This document shows positions 33,790 through 42,325 of a stretch of 64,000 nt of DNA, in pieces (position 1 is the stretch's first letter; each line of letters starts with the position of its first letter). The stretch comes from Paramesorhizobium endophyticum (GTDB lineage: Bacteria > Pseudomonadota > Alphaproteobacteria > Rhizobiales > Rhizobiaceae). The translations under genes and the position numbers were made by a program. The DNA lies in NCBI RefSeq assembly GCF_014640615.1, contig NZ_BMHH01000019.1, forward strand, positions 1-64,000, written 5' to 3'. Below the pieces are notes generated by a model, which was not told where the DNA came from, searched no databases, and saw only the letters and a program-made list of their open reading frames with translations.

Positions 33790-33873
33790 ATCCCCCCGTA
33801 AATGACTGAATGATTCTTGGGCTGTATGCGCCAGCCAGCCTTTCGCAGCAGCAATCGATGAGGGTGTCCAACC

Positions 33874-34806
33874 ATGTCGTCGAATAGTTTGAGTTTCCCC
33901 ACCACCACGGCGCTGTTGCCGGCAAGCATCATAAAACCCGGAACCTTGACGCTGGATGTGCTGTCGGGTCTTCACCAGGGCGTGCGCGCGCCAATCGAGG
34001 GCGCAGCCTGTACGATTGGTTCATCGCCGGCCTGCGATCTTGTACTTGCCGACAGGGATATCGCGGCAGAACATCTGCAGCTGCGTTTTTATGGCAGGCA
34101 GGTGGCGTTGGATGCGATTGGGGGGGCCGTTTTTATCGACGGGCGCCCTGCGCTACAGCGCGGTTTTGGTTGTCGTGCCAAACTTCCTATAACAGTAACG
34201 GTTGGGGGCGCCAAACTTCGGATCGACCGCGACCGCACAAGTAGCCTGCTGGTTCCCCGTTGGGGGGCCTATGCCGCCATTGTCGCGATAGGCCTCGTCA
34301 TGGTGCCCATCGTCGCGGTTCAGGCAGGTATTTCCGCGCTGCTCCCCCAAAAATCCCCCGCCATGAACGATGGGGTTATGGTCGGCTCCATTGCCCCGGC
34401 CGCCGCTGTTCAATCCGACGCTGAAGTCGTTGCCGACCTGCGCGCAAAATTGGATGAGGCGAACTTAAGCCAACTCTCGCTTTCAACCGATAGTCGCCAC
34501 TTCGAGGTTTCCGGGCAGATTGCGCCTGACCGCCTTGATGACTGGCGCGAAATTCAGCGCTGGTTCGATCGCTCGCACGGCGGTCGTTATGTGCTGACAA
34601 GCCTCGTCTCGACGGCTGCGGTGACTGCCGCGCCTCGTTTCGTTTTCCAGGCGGTCTTCTTCGGCCCCAACCCGTATGTTGTAGATGCACGAGGAGAACG
34701 TCGTTACCCCGGCGCAGCCCTGCAGGATGGCTGGATGCTGAAGGCGATTGAAAACGGCCAGATTCTGGTCGTTCGCGGCGGGCAGGAGTTCAAGCTGACC
34801 TTATGA
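33874..34806 (+). CDS. sctD: Type III secretion inner-membrane ring protein SctD
   Basis: A 310-residue single-span protein (YscD/PrgH, Y4yQ-like). The N-terminal cytoplasmic FHA domain (LTLDVLSGLHQGVRAPIEGA, CTIGSSPACDLVLADRDIAA, EHLQLRFYGRQVALD) should bind SctK. A transmembrane helix (AIVAIGLVMVPIVAVQAGIS) follows near 145, then a periplasmic BON/ring-building part (FEVSGQIAPDRLDDWREIQR, WFDRSHGGRYVLTSLVST). It starts the structural part of the plus-strand operon. Confidence 0.93.
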   Translation: MSSNSLSFPTTTALLPASIIKPGTLTLDVLSGLHQGVRAPIEGAACTIGSSPACDLVLADRDIAAEHLQLRFYGRQVALDAIGGAVFIDGRPALQRGFGCRAKLPITVTVGGAKLRIDRDRTSSLLVPRWGAYAAIVAIGLVMVPIVAVQAGISALLPQKSPAMNDGVMVGSIAPAAAVQSDAEVVADLRAKLDEANLSQLSLSTDSRHFEVSGQIAPDRLDDWREIQRWFDRSHGGRYVLTSLVSTAAVTAAPRFVFQAVFFGPNPYVVDARGERRYPGAALQDGWMLKAIENGQILVVRGGQEFKLTL

Positions 34807-34834
34807 CATGCAGCCAGCGTAGAGGGGGTTCGCA

Positions 34835-35221
34835 ATGAACGATACGCTGCGGCCCCTCACCATCGAACGGCAGCGTCTCGATCGTGCGCTGACGGAGGCG
34901 GCAAAGCGGGCTGACCCGGTCAGCCGCGCCCAGATCGAGGCATTCGAAAATGCCCTGCGTTTACGCCGCCGTGGAAGCCTTGCCCACGGCGCCTCGTTGC
35001 GCGGCGAGATCGATGAACTCACCATGCCGGAAATCACCGATCCCGGCATCTTTGGCACCGAGCGGACGATAAATTTGCTCGATCACGTCATCGAGGCCGT
35101 TTTGCCCGGTCTCGATGCGAACGAAGATGTCACCTCCATCGCCAAGGCGATGCTTGAGGAAGAGATCGAGCGGCGGCGCGACCTGCAGGCGCGCCTGGAC
35201 GAAGAAGGCGGCGTTGAATGA
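34835..35221 (+). CDS. Small helical protein between sctD and the TPR gene
   Basis: 128 residues, charged and helical (IERQRLDRALTEAAKRADPV...IEAFENALRLRRRGSLAHGA...AMLEEEIERRRDLQARLDEE). It has no signal or membrane segment. Position and pairing with the following TPR protein suggest a needle-subunit chaperone pair of the SctE/SctG kind, but I do not recognise the family. The stop overlaps the next gene as ATGA. Confidence 0.75.
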   Translation: MNDTLRPLTIERQRLDRALTEAAKRADPVSRAQIEAFENALRLRRRGSLAHGASLRGEIDELTMPEITDPGIFGTERTINLLDHVIEAVLPGLDANEDVTSIAKAMLEEEIERRRDLQARLDEEGGVE

Positions 35222-35547
35222 GCCGTGCAGATACCGAATCCGCGGAACTCCTGCATTCGCTGGGCTACATTTACATGCGCAGCGGCCAGAAAGGACGCGG
35301 CCTCGTTTTTCTTTTGATTGCCAACCGCATCAATCCCCGCGATCCCGGCATCCTGCGCACCCTCGCAGCAGCCCTTATCGAAAACGGCGCGGGAGAACGG
35401 GCGCTTGGCGCCTTGGAACAGCTCATGGAAATCGACGCCGATCCGTCCGCTCATTTGCTACGGGCCCGGGCCTTCTGGATTCTGAACGATAAGCAAAAGG
35501 CCTATCGCTGTTTCCGCGATTACCTTGAGTTGCGAGGTGCGCAATGA
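35218..35547 (+). CDS. TPR protein of the type III secretion operon (SctG/Y4yS-like)
   Basis: 109 residues with two to three tetratricopeptide-like repeats (ELLHSLGYIYMRSGQKGRGL, DPGILRTLAAALIENGAGER, AFWILNDKQKAYRCFRDYLE). Small TPR proteins in this place act as cytosolic chaperones for the needle or translocator subunits. It overlaps both neighbours by four bases, so it is tightly coupled to sctV. Confidence 0.8.
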   Translation: MSRADTESAELLHSLGYIYMRSGQKGRGLVFLLIANRINPRDPGILRTLAAALIENGAGERALGALEQLMEIDADPSAHLLRARAFWILNDKQKAYRCFRDYLELRGAQ

Positions 35548-37715
35548 CTGGGCTTCTAAGTACATTGAACCGCTTTGCGCGCGCGGCGGCCTATCGATCC
35601 GACATCGTCGTCGGCACCTTCATGATGCTTGCCGTCGTGATGATGGTCGTCCCCCTGCCGACGTTGCTCGTGGACGTTCTCATTGCAGTCAACATGGCGT
35701 TCAGCCTGCTGATTCTGGTGGTCGCCTTCTATATCGGCCGTCCGGGAGATTTTTCGTCGCTGCCTCCGATTATCCTTATCGCCACCCTGTTCCGGCTGGC
35801 CTTGTCGATCACCACGACCCGGCTGATCCTTTTGCATGGAGATGCCGGCGACATTGTCGCGACCTTTGGCCGTTTCGTGATCGGTGGCGAGGTGGCCGTC
35901 GGCCTAGTGGTTTTCCTCATTATCACCGCGGCGCAATTCATCGTCATCACCAAGGGTGCGGAGCGCGTGGCGGAAGTCGCCGCCCGCTTCACATTGGATG
36001 CGATGCCGGGCAAGCAGATGTCGATCGACAACGACCTGCGCAGTGGCGATATCGACCAGACCGAAGCGCGCGCACGGCGCGGACGGCTCGAGAGGGAAAG
36101 CCAACTCTACGGTGCCATGGACGGCGCCATGAAATTCGTGAAGGGCGATGCAATCACCGGCCTGATCATCGTGTTTGTGAACCTGATCGGAGGGCTCCTC
36201 ATCGGCATGCTCAACCGCGGCATGAGCTTCGCCGACGCGTCTCACACCTACTCCCTGCTTACTGTCGGCGACGGTCTGATCGCGCAGATCCCCGCCCTGC
36301 TGATTTCAATCGCAGCCGGCATGGTTGTTACACGTGTCGCTGCCGAAACCGAAAGCGATCTTGGGGCCGAAATATTCCGCCAACTGGGGTCTAGTGACCG
36401 CGCCCTTGGACTGGCCGCGGCCATTCTCTTTGGCGCAGGCTTCGTACCCGGTTTCCCGATGCTGATTTTCTTCTGTCTCGCGGCACTGTTGGGCACGCTT
36501 TCCTTCATGATCTACCGGCGGCGCCCAAAGCCGGAAGCTGCGCCGCCCGCCCAGCCCCAATCAGAGACAATCATCGCCGAAGAAACACCTCAACCCGAAA
36601 GCGCCGTCATCTCCGGCGGATCGACCCGGCACCGTGTCATTGCCCATGTCGGCAGCAATATTTTCCAGGCGGTATGGCCGGAGCGGTTCCGGACCGAAAC
36701 CGATCTTGTGCGCGACACGCTGCAGTTGGATCTCGGATTGGAGGTTCCGGCTGTCGAACTGCGGCATGATCCAGGCCTGATGCCGGATCGCTTTCATATC
36801 GACCTCGAAGGCGTACCCATCGCGGAGGGAGAGATACCGCGCGACTGCCTCCTCCTTAACGACGACCCGATGCATCTCGATCTCATGCAGATACCGCGCC
36901 GCGATGGGCCCACCCTCTTAGGCGGGCACCGCACCATCTGGATCGCCCAGGAACACGGCAACGCGCTGGCCGATGCCGGGATCGGTTTCTACGATCCGGC
37001 CGCGGCGCTTGCCAAATGCCTGTCGCAAGCACTGCGGCGCTATGCGGCGCATTTCATCGGCATTCAGGAGACGCGGGAACTGCTGACCAGGATGGAGGAT
37101 GAATATTCCGAGCTGGTCAAGGAAGCCTCTCGCGTGGTGCCGCTCAACAAGCTGTCGGACATTCTGCGCCGCCTCGTGGAAGAAGACGTTCCAATCGGCA
37201 ATTTGCGCGTCATCCTGGAGGCGCTTGTCGAATGGGGCGGTCGGGAGACCGACACGTTGCTTTTGACCGAACGGGTGCGCATCGCCCTTTCCCGCCAGAT
37301 ATGCCATCGCCATGCACAGCTCAACCGCGTTCTGGTGGCCTATGTCCTATCGCGCGCAGCGGAAGAAACCATTCGGGACGCTATCAAGGTCACCGGCGTG
37401 GGCAAGATGCTCGCACTGCCCGAAGACGCGTCACGCGCGATGCTTTCTCAACTGCGTCAGGAGCTTGCCGACAGCGACGAAGGCCAGCGGGCCGTTCTCC
37501 TCACTTCAGTCGATCTGCGCAGAGTGGTGCGGAACTATCTTCTGCGAAACGATATCGAACTGCCGGTTCTCTCCTATCAGGAGATAGCGCCCGAATATTC
37601 CGTGCAATCCCTGATGTCCGTCACGATAAATTCACGAACCCGAAATCGCCTAGCAAAATCAACAGGTACCGAGGATACGGATCGCCAGGAGAGCGCTGCG
37701 GTAACGATTGGTTAA
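35544..37715 (+). CDS. sctV: Type III secretion export gate protein SctV
   Basis: A 723-residue major export-gate protein (YscV/RhcV/FlhA). The membrane part includes VDVLIAVNMAFSLLILVVAF, PPIILIATLFRLALSITTTR, the FHIPEP-type loop region (AERVAEVAARFTLDAMPGKQ, MSIDNDLRSGDIDQTEARAR) and GLLIGMLNRGMSFADASHTY. The cytoplasmic nonameric ring begins near residue 355 (HVGSNIFQAVWPERFRTETD) and runs to the end. Full length, with a four-base overlap with the TPR gene. Confidence 0.97.
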   Translation: MTGLLSTLNRFARAAAYRSDIVVGTFMMLAVVMMVVPLPTLLVDVLIAVNMAFSLLILVVAFYIGRPGDFSSLPPIILIATLFRLALSITTTRLILLHGDAGDIVATFGRFVIGGEVAVGLVVFLIITAAQFIVITKGAERVAEVAARFTLDAMPGKQMSIDNDLRSGDIDQTEARARRGRLERESQLYGAMDGAMKFVKGDAITGLIIVFVNLIGGLLIGMLNRGMSFADASHTYSLLTVGDGLIAQIPALLISIAAGMVVTRVAAETESDLGAEIFRQLGSSDRALGLAAAILFGAGFVPGFPMLIFFCLAALLGTLSFMIYRRRPKPEAAPPAQPQSETIIAEETPQPESAVISGGSTRHRVIAHVGSNIFQAVWPERFRTETDLVRDTLQLDLGLEVPAVELRHDPGLMPDRFHIDLEGVPIAEGEIPRDCLLLNDDPMHLDLMQIPRRDGPTLLGGHRTIWIAQEHGNALADAGIGFYDPAAALAKCLSQALRRYAAHFIGIQETRELLTRMEDEYSELVKEASRVVPLNKLSDILRRLVEEDVPIGNLRVILEALVEWGGRETDTLLLTERVRIALSRQICHRHAQLNRVLVAYVLSRAAEETIRDAIKVTGVGKMLALPEDASRAMLSQLRQELADSDEGQRAVLLTSVDLRRVVRNYLLRNDIELPVLSYQEIAPEYSVQSLMSVTINSRTRNRLAKSTGTEDTDRQESAAVTIG

Positions 37716-37809
37716 CCATAACGCGGGCTTCTCTGCCAAAAAATGGCAGCAAGAAAGAACACCCGCCTTCATCCGGCTTTTGCGTCGTGCAGTGGGGAAT
37801 ACCGACATA

Positions 37810-39150
37810 ATGACGAGATCGACTATAGCAGCAAGAGGGCAAGCCCTCATTATGCTCATCCTCGCGCTTTGCCTTATTGCTCCCGTTGCGCAAGCCGAAT
37901 CCTTCACAATCGACGCCCAGGCTGGCCAATCGATGATGATCCCACTGGGCCAGGGACGCATTCTTCGCTTCGACCAACCCGTGGAATCGGTGTTCATGGC
38001 GGATGCCAAGATCGCCGATGTCCGCGTCGTTTCGCCGGGCGTGGTCTATATCTTCGCGCTGAAGACCGGGCGAACGAACCTCATCGCACTGAGCCCTGAC
38101 GAGTCGTCACGCGGAAACGTCGACGTTTGGGTCATCGCGGATTCGCGACCGATCCAGGAAGCGCAGCGCGCCGTTCAGCCAAGCAGCACCATCAACATCT
38201 CGCTCTTCGGCGATCAGCCGATGGCGCGCGGGCATGCCAAAACCATGCCGGAGGCCATGGACACGTCAAGTGTCATCGAGGCCTATGCGCCCGAGGGCAC
38301 ACAGGCCATCAACAACACCACGGTATCCGGCTCGAACCAGATCAATATTCGTGTTCGCTTCGCCGAAGTTTCCCGCAATCAATTGCTCCGTTATGGCGTC
38401 ACCTGGGACGCTTTCGTCAATTCCGGCTCTTTCTCCTTCGGTTTTGTTTCGGGAGGCAAGCTGGCAGCGGATGCCGCGAGCGGCGGCTCCAATGCGTTGC
38501 GCGCTGGTGCCGCCTGGAATGGCAACCGTGTCGATATGCTGCTCGAAGCTCTACAGGCAAATGGGATCCTGACCGTCCTTGCCGAGCCGAATATCACGGC
38601 TGTCACAGGCGAGACGGCGAGTTTCCTTGCCGGTGGCGAAATCCCCGTCCCAGTTCCCGTGACGAACGAGCAGGTCGGCATCGAGTATAAGCAATACGGC
38701 GTGTCCCTTCTTTTCACACCGACCCTTTTGCCGAATGGCCGCATTTCCATGCGGGTACGCCCCGAGGTCAGCAGCCTTTCAGCCAGCGGCATGGTAAACA
38801 TTGCAAATCTGCAGGTCCCATCGCTGCAGGTTCGCCGCGCCGATACGACGGTGGAGGTCGGCAGCGGCCAGACTTTTGCCATAGCCGGCTTGTTCCAGCG
38901 CAATGCTTCGCAGGACATCGAGAAAATCCCGATGCTGGGCGATATGCCGATCCTCGGCGACCTCTTCAAATCAAAGCGCTTCCAGCGCAACGAGACGGAG
39001 CTCGCCATTCTGATCACCCCCTATCTGGTTGAGCCGGTCGAGGCCCGCAGCCTCAAGACACCGCTCGATAGCCCAACCGGCGCCGTCTCCGGCCCCACCG
39101 CAGCCAAGCGCACCAAGATCAGCAAGGGATATGGGTTCTATGTCGAATAA
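37810..39150 (+). CDS. Secretin SctC2, resembling Tad-pilus CpaC/RcpA
   Basis: A 446-residue outer-membrane channel. A signal peptide (LILALCLIAPVAQA) leads to a pilus-formation N-terminal domain (MIPLGQGRILRFDQPVESVF, VVSPGVVYIFALKTGRTNLI), then a secretin core (VRFAEVSRNQLLRYGVTWDA, ILTVLAEPNITAVTGETASF, LAGGEIPVPVP, IEYKQYGVSLLFTPTLLPNG, RVRPEVSSL, EKIPMLGDMPILGDLFKSKR, ELAILITPYLVEP). This layout is that of Tad/Flp pilus secretins (CpaC) and rhizobial RhcC2. The N0 domain typical of type III secretins lies instead in the separate SctC1 gene. The start at 37810 follows sctV by 94 bp. Confidence 0.92.
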   Translation: MTRSTIAARGQALIMLILALCLIAPVAQAESFTIDAQAGQSMMIPLGQGRILRFDQPVESVFMADAKIADVRVVSPGVVYIFALKTGRTNLIALSPDESSRGNVDVWVIADSRPIQEAQRAVQPSSTINISLFGDQPMARGHAKTMPEAMDTSSVIEAYAPEGTQAINNTTVSGSNQINIRVRFAEVSRNQLLRYGVTWDAFVNSGSFSFGFVSGGKLAADAASGGSNALRAGAAWNGNRVDMLLEALQANGILTVLAEPNITAVTGETASFLAGGEIPVPVPVTNEQVGIEYKQYGVSLLFTPTLLPNGRISMRVRPEVSSLSASGMVNIANLQVPSLQVRRADTTVEVGSGQTFAIAGLFQRNASQDIEKIPMLGDMPILGDLFKSKRFQRNETELAILITPYLVEPVEARSLKTPLDSPTGAVSGPTAAKRTKISKGYGFYVE

Positions 39151-39565
39151 GCTGTTCGCCATCAATGCACCGCGCCTCGTCGCCGGTCTGGCTGCGATTG
39201 TTCTCACCGCATGCCAGAACGGCGCCCAGCGCGATCCCCTGCCCTATTCGCCCAATTATCACATGACCAAGGCAGATGGTCCTGTCCGAAAGGGCTATGA
39301 GTCGCAAAGCGGGCGGCTCGTGCCCGATGCATGCGTCACGCCTGACGTCACCGAGGATCCGCTTTATCTGCCGCCCGGCTGCGCCAACAATATGAACCTT
39401 CAGTTGATGGTGGAGCGTCAAAGCGATCTGTTGCATGGCCGAAAGACCGGGCCAGCCATGGCTGCTCCGGTCGTCAGAGCCGCCCGCCACGTCATCGACG
39501 GGACAAAGCCCGATCAGAACGCCGCCCGAGAAGCCGACGTCAGCACGACGGGTTTACAGGATTGA
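39140..39565 (+). CDS. CpaD-like pilus-assembly lipoprotein
   Basis: 141 residues with a lipoprotein signal (LVAGLAAIVLTAC, lipobox LTAC). The C-terminal half ends in the motif GCANNMNLQLMVERQSDLLH, which resembles the conserved GCAxQxNLAAMVxxPxDL of the Tad-pilus protein CpaD. The gene overlaps the end of the secretin gene, so the pair is probably functional: a lipoprotein that pilots or supports the secretin. The first half of CpaD is only weakly visible. An ATG nine bases earlier (39131) is possible. Confidence 0.7.
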   Translation: MSNKLFAINAPRLVAGLAAIVLTACQNGAQRDPLPYSPNYHMTKADGPVRKGYESQSGRLVPDACVTPDVTEDPLYLPPGCANNMNLQLMVERQSDLLHGRKTGPAMAAPVVRAARHVIDGTKPDQNAAREADVSTTGLQD

Positions 39566-39585
39566 CGATGCGCCGCCGCATAGGC

Positions 39586-40380
39586 TCAGCCCGACGACAG
39601 CAAGCCTATTGCACGAGCCCGGGCGGCGGGCGCCTTGATCCCGCGAACCTTACGCGCTTCGGCCAGAAATGCCTTCTTTTCCGCCTCGGGATAATCCGGG
39701 ATGGCCACTGCCGCAGCTTCCTTGTCTTGCCCGCCGAGCATCAGAACCAGCATGAGATTGCGGAAATGCCGGGCTTCGGCACGCGGCGATTGCGTGACGG
39801 CGCGCATTGTCGCCACAGCGGCATCGGTGCGGCCCGAAATAGCTTGGGCGAGCCCCAGGTTGGATTGCGTATCGAGATTGCTGGGGTCGAGATTCCTCGC
39901 CTGTGTGAAAGCCCTTTCCGCCCCCTGCCCGTCCCCGGTGAGAATCAGCGCGGTGCCAAGACGGTTATAGGCGGTCGAGGTTTTTACGATCGGTGCAGCG
40001 ACGGCAAGCGTACGCGCCGCACTTTCGACCTGGCTGGACTGGAGTTGCGCCGTGCCCAAGCCCAGAAGCGCACGACCGTCATTTGGCGAGGCGTCGAGCG
40101 CGATGCGGAACGATTGTGCCGCCTGCTCGGGTTCGCCTGCGGCAATCTGCGCTTCTCCCAGCCGCGAATAAGCGCCAACCTTGTCGGGGGACAATTTCGC
40201 GGCGCGCTCATAGAGCGATGCGGCCGTCGCCCGGTCACCGCGGCGTTCGATGTCCTGTGCGAGCTTGATAAGTCGTGCCTCGTCGCCCTTCGGACCTTCA
40301 TTTGCCGTTGGAGTGGTGGTCGTACAGCCAGCCAGGACAAGCCCCAGAGAAACCAGAGCGCTCAAGGTGTGATACCGCAT
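39586..40380 (-). CDS. TadD-like TPR lipoprotein
   Basis: 264 residues. A lipobox (SLGLVLAGCTTT) is followed by five or so tetratricopeptide repeats (GDRATAASLYERAAKLSPDK, VGAYSRLGEAQIAAGEPEQA, AAQSFRIALDASPNDGRALL, FTQARNLDPSNLDTQSNLGL). This matches TadD, the putative pilotin-like TPR lipoprotein of Tad pili. It is the only gene of the plus-strand block that reads in reverse. It stops 20 bp from the convergent CpaD-like gene and is divergent from sctU. Confidence 0.85.
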   Translation of the reverse strand: MRYHTLSALVSLGLVLAGCTTTTPTANEGPKGDEARLIKLAQDIERRGDRATAASLYERAAKLSPDKVGAYSRLGEAQIAAGEPEQAAQSFRIALDASPNDGRALLGLGTAQLQSSQVESAARTLAVAAPIVKTSTAYNRLGTALILTGDGQGAERAFTQARNLDPSNLDTQSNLGLAQAISGRTDAAVATMRAVTQSPRAEARHFRNLMLVLMLGGQDKEAAAVAIPDYPEAEKKAFLAEARKVRGIKAPAARARAIGLLSSG

Positions 40381-40508
40381 GTCGTCCCATCCCAGAGGTT
40401 CGACGAGGTTCTAGCCGCTAAAACAGGCGCTTGCAATATGCGGCCGTCCTATCTCCCGGAACTCGCATCACTCCTCGCTCGCCAAATCGCTGTCCTCGGG
40501 AGCATCAG

Positions 40509-41558
40509 ATGAGCGAAACGAGCGAGGAAAAAAGCCTTCCGCCTTCGGACAAGAAGATCCGCGACGCACGCGAAAAAGGTCAGGTTTCCAAGAGCCAGGA
40601 TCTCGTCGCCGGCACAGTTATGTTCGCCTCGATCACCTATCTCGCCTTCGCCGTTGCAAGTGAACAGAGTAGGATCGAGGATCTTGTAAATCTCATTGCA
40701 AGACGGGTTCATGTCGATCCGTTTGCAGAATTGTGGCCGACCGTTCTCGCCTTTGCCGGGGCCATATTGACCGGACTTGCTGTGCCACTACTGGCGGTTA
40801 CGGTAGCCGCAATCGTCCTCACGAATGTGGTCGTCATGCGCGGCTTTGTGTTTTCGACTACGCCGATCACGCCGAATTTCGAACACATCAACCCTGTTTC
40901 AGGTGCCAAACGCATTTTTTCCATGCGGAGCGTGGTGGACTTCCTCAAAGCGCTCGCCAAGGTGACCGTGCTGGCAACTGCATTCGTCATCGTTTTCCGC
41001 ATGGGCTTGCAAGCCCTCATGCAATCGTCCGCCTGCGGTGCCTCCTGCGTGACGAGCACGTTCAAGGCTCTCCTGCAGCCCCTCATCATCACCGTCATCA
41101 TCGCCTTTTTTGTCGTCGGGCTGATCGATGTGCTGGTGCAGAATTGGCTGTTCAAGCGCGAAATGAAGATGACGAAGAGCGAGCAAAAGCGCGAACGCCG
41201 CGATGCAGAAGGAGATCCGGCCATTCTGCAACAGCGCCGGAAACAGCGGCGCGAAATGCAGGCCTACGCCACCAAAACGGGATTGATGAATGCCTCCCTG
41301 CTGGTTGGCTCCCCCGAAAACTGGGCGGTCGGAATCCGTTACGTTCGCGGTGAGACACCTGTCCCGATGATCGCTTGCCGCGCCAACCCGGGACAATCGC
41401 GCACGATGATCACGGAGGCGCTGCTGAAAGGGATTCCTGTGATCCGCGATACGGCACTGGCCGATGCCATCGCCCGTTCGTCCCAGACCGGCGAACCCGT
41501 GCCTGAAAAAATGTTCCAGCGCGTCGCCGACCTGCTGGTCGCTGCCAAGCTTATCTGA
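40509..41558 (+). CDS. sctU: Type III secretion switch protein SctU with altered autocleavage site
   Basis: A 349-residue export-apparatus protein of the YscU/FlhB family. The opening (SDKKIRDAREKGQVSKSQDL) and four membrane segments are normal, as is the linker helix (KREMKMTKSEQKRERRDAEG, DPAILQQRRKQRREM). The cytoplasmic autoprotease normally contains NPTH, cleaved after Asn to switch substrates. Here the aligned residues at 268-271 are SPEN (LLVGSPENWAVGIRYV), so the nucleophilic Asn and His are absent at their usual places. The remainder (LLKGIPVIRDTALADAIARS) is typical. Substrate switching must work differently or not by cleavage. Confidence 0.95.
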   Translation: MSETSEEKSLPPSDKKIRDAREKGQVSKSQDLVAGTVMFASITYLAFAVASEQSRIEDLVNLIARRVHVDPFAELWPTVLAFAGAILTGLAVPLLAVTVAAIVLTNVVVMRGFVFSTTPITPNFEHINPVSGAKRIFSMRSVVDFLKALAKVTVLATAFVIVFRMGLQALMQSSACGASCVTSTFKALLQPLIITVIIAFFVVGLIDVLVQNWLFKREMKMTKSEQKRERRDAEGDPAILQQRRKQRREMQAYATKTGLMNASLLVGSPENWAVGIRYVRGETPVPMIACRANPGQSRTMITEALLKGIPVIRDTALADAIARSSQTGEPVPEKMFQRVADLLVAAKLI

Positions 41559-41587
41559 ACTGCCCGAATGACCGACAGGACGACACG

Positions 41588-42211
41588 ATGCTCAAATTCA
41601 ATGCGCGATGGCTTTTCCTGATTGTGATGCTTATCGCCATCCCGGCTACACAGGTCCAGGCCCAACCCGCAGGAGCACCGGTGTTCGATGAAAGCTACAT
41701 CGACTTCCTGTACTCACCGACACGCCCTGCCCCGGCGCCTTCCACGCCTCATGCGACGAACAAGAATGCCGATCGCGGCACGCGGCAACGCATCGCCTAT
41801 CAGAGCGCCGAGCCCGTCGGCACCATCTTGATCGATACCACCGCGCGCCGCCTTTACTTGATCGAGGCGGGTGGTTTTGCCCAAACCTACAAAGTCGGCG
41901 TCGGCCGCGAGGGCTATGGATGGCGTGGGACCGAACGCATCAGCGCCAAGAAGCACTGGCCGGATTGGCGTCCGCCCGCCGATATGCTCGCCCGCCGCCC
42001 GGACCTGCCCCGCTATATGGCGGGAGGACCGGAAAATCCGCTTGGCGCGCGCGCGCTCTATCTCGGTGGCACCCTTTACAGGATACATGGCTCGAACGAG
42101 CCGGAGACCGTGGGGGAAGCCGCGTCATCGGGATGTTTTCGCATGACCAACACCGACATCATCGATCTCTATGAGCGCGTCAATGTCGGCGCCAAGGTGC
42201 GCGTCTTCTAG
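41588..42211 (+). CDS. L,D-transpeptidase (YkuD domain), secreted
   Basis: 207 residues with a signal peptide (WLFLIVMLIAIPATQVQA) and a YkuD catalytic domain: TILIDTTARRLYLIEAGGFA, then the active site YRIHGSNEPETVGEAASSGC followed by FRM, with the family's HGxx...SxGCxR pattern and catalytic Cys. Such enzymes make 3-3 peptidoglycan crosslinks or attach proteins. Located 29 bp after sctU, it may open or reinforce the wall around the injectisome. It is complete and likely part of the operon. Confidence 0.9.
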   Translation: MLKFNARWLFLIVMLIAIPATQVQAQPAGAPVFDESYIDFLYSPTRPAPAPSTPHATNKNADRGTRQRIAYQSAEPVGTILIDTTARRLYLIEAGGFAQTYKVGVGREGYGWRGTERISAKKHWPDWRPPADMLARRPDLPRYMAGGPENPLGARALYLGGTLYRIHGSNEPETVGEAASSGCFRMTNTDIIDLYERVNVGAKVRVF

Positions 42212-42325
42212 GATTGCCGAGAAACTTTCATGAAATTGTAACCCTCCGCGCGAGCGGATTGCCTATAGTTGACCATCCAAGAGCAGTGTCGCCGACCGTC
42301 CCGTAAATCAGATCGAGAGCACGCC

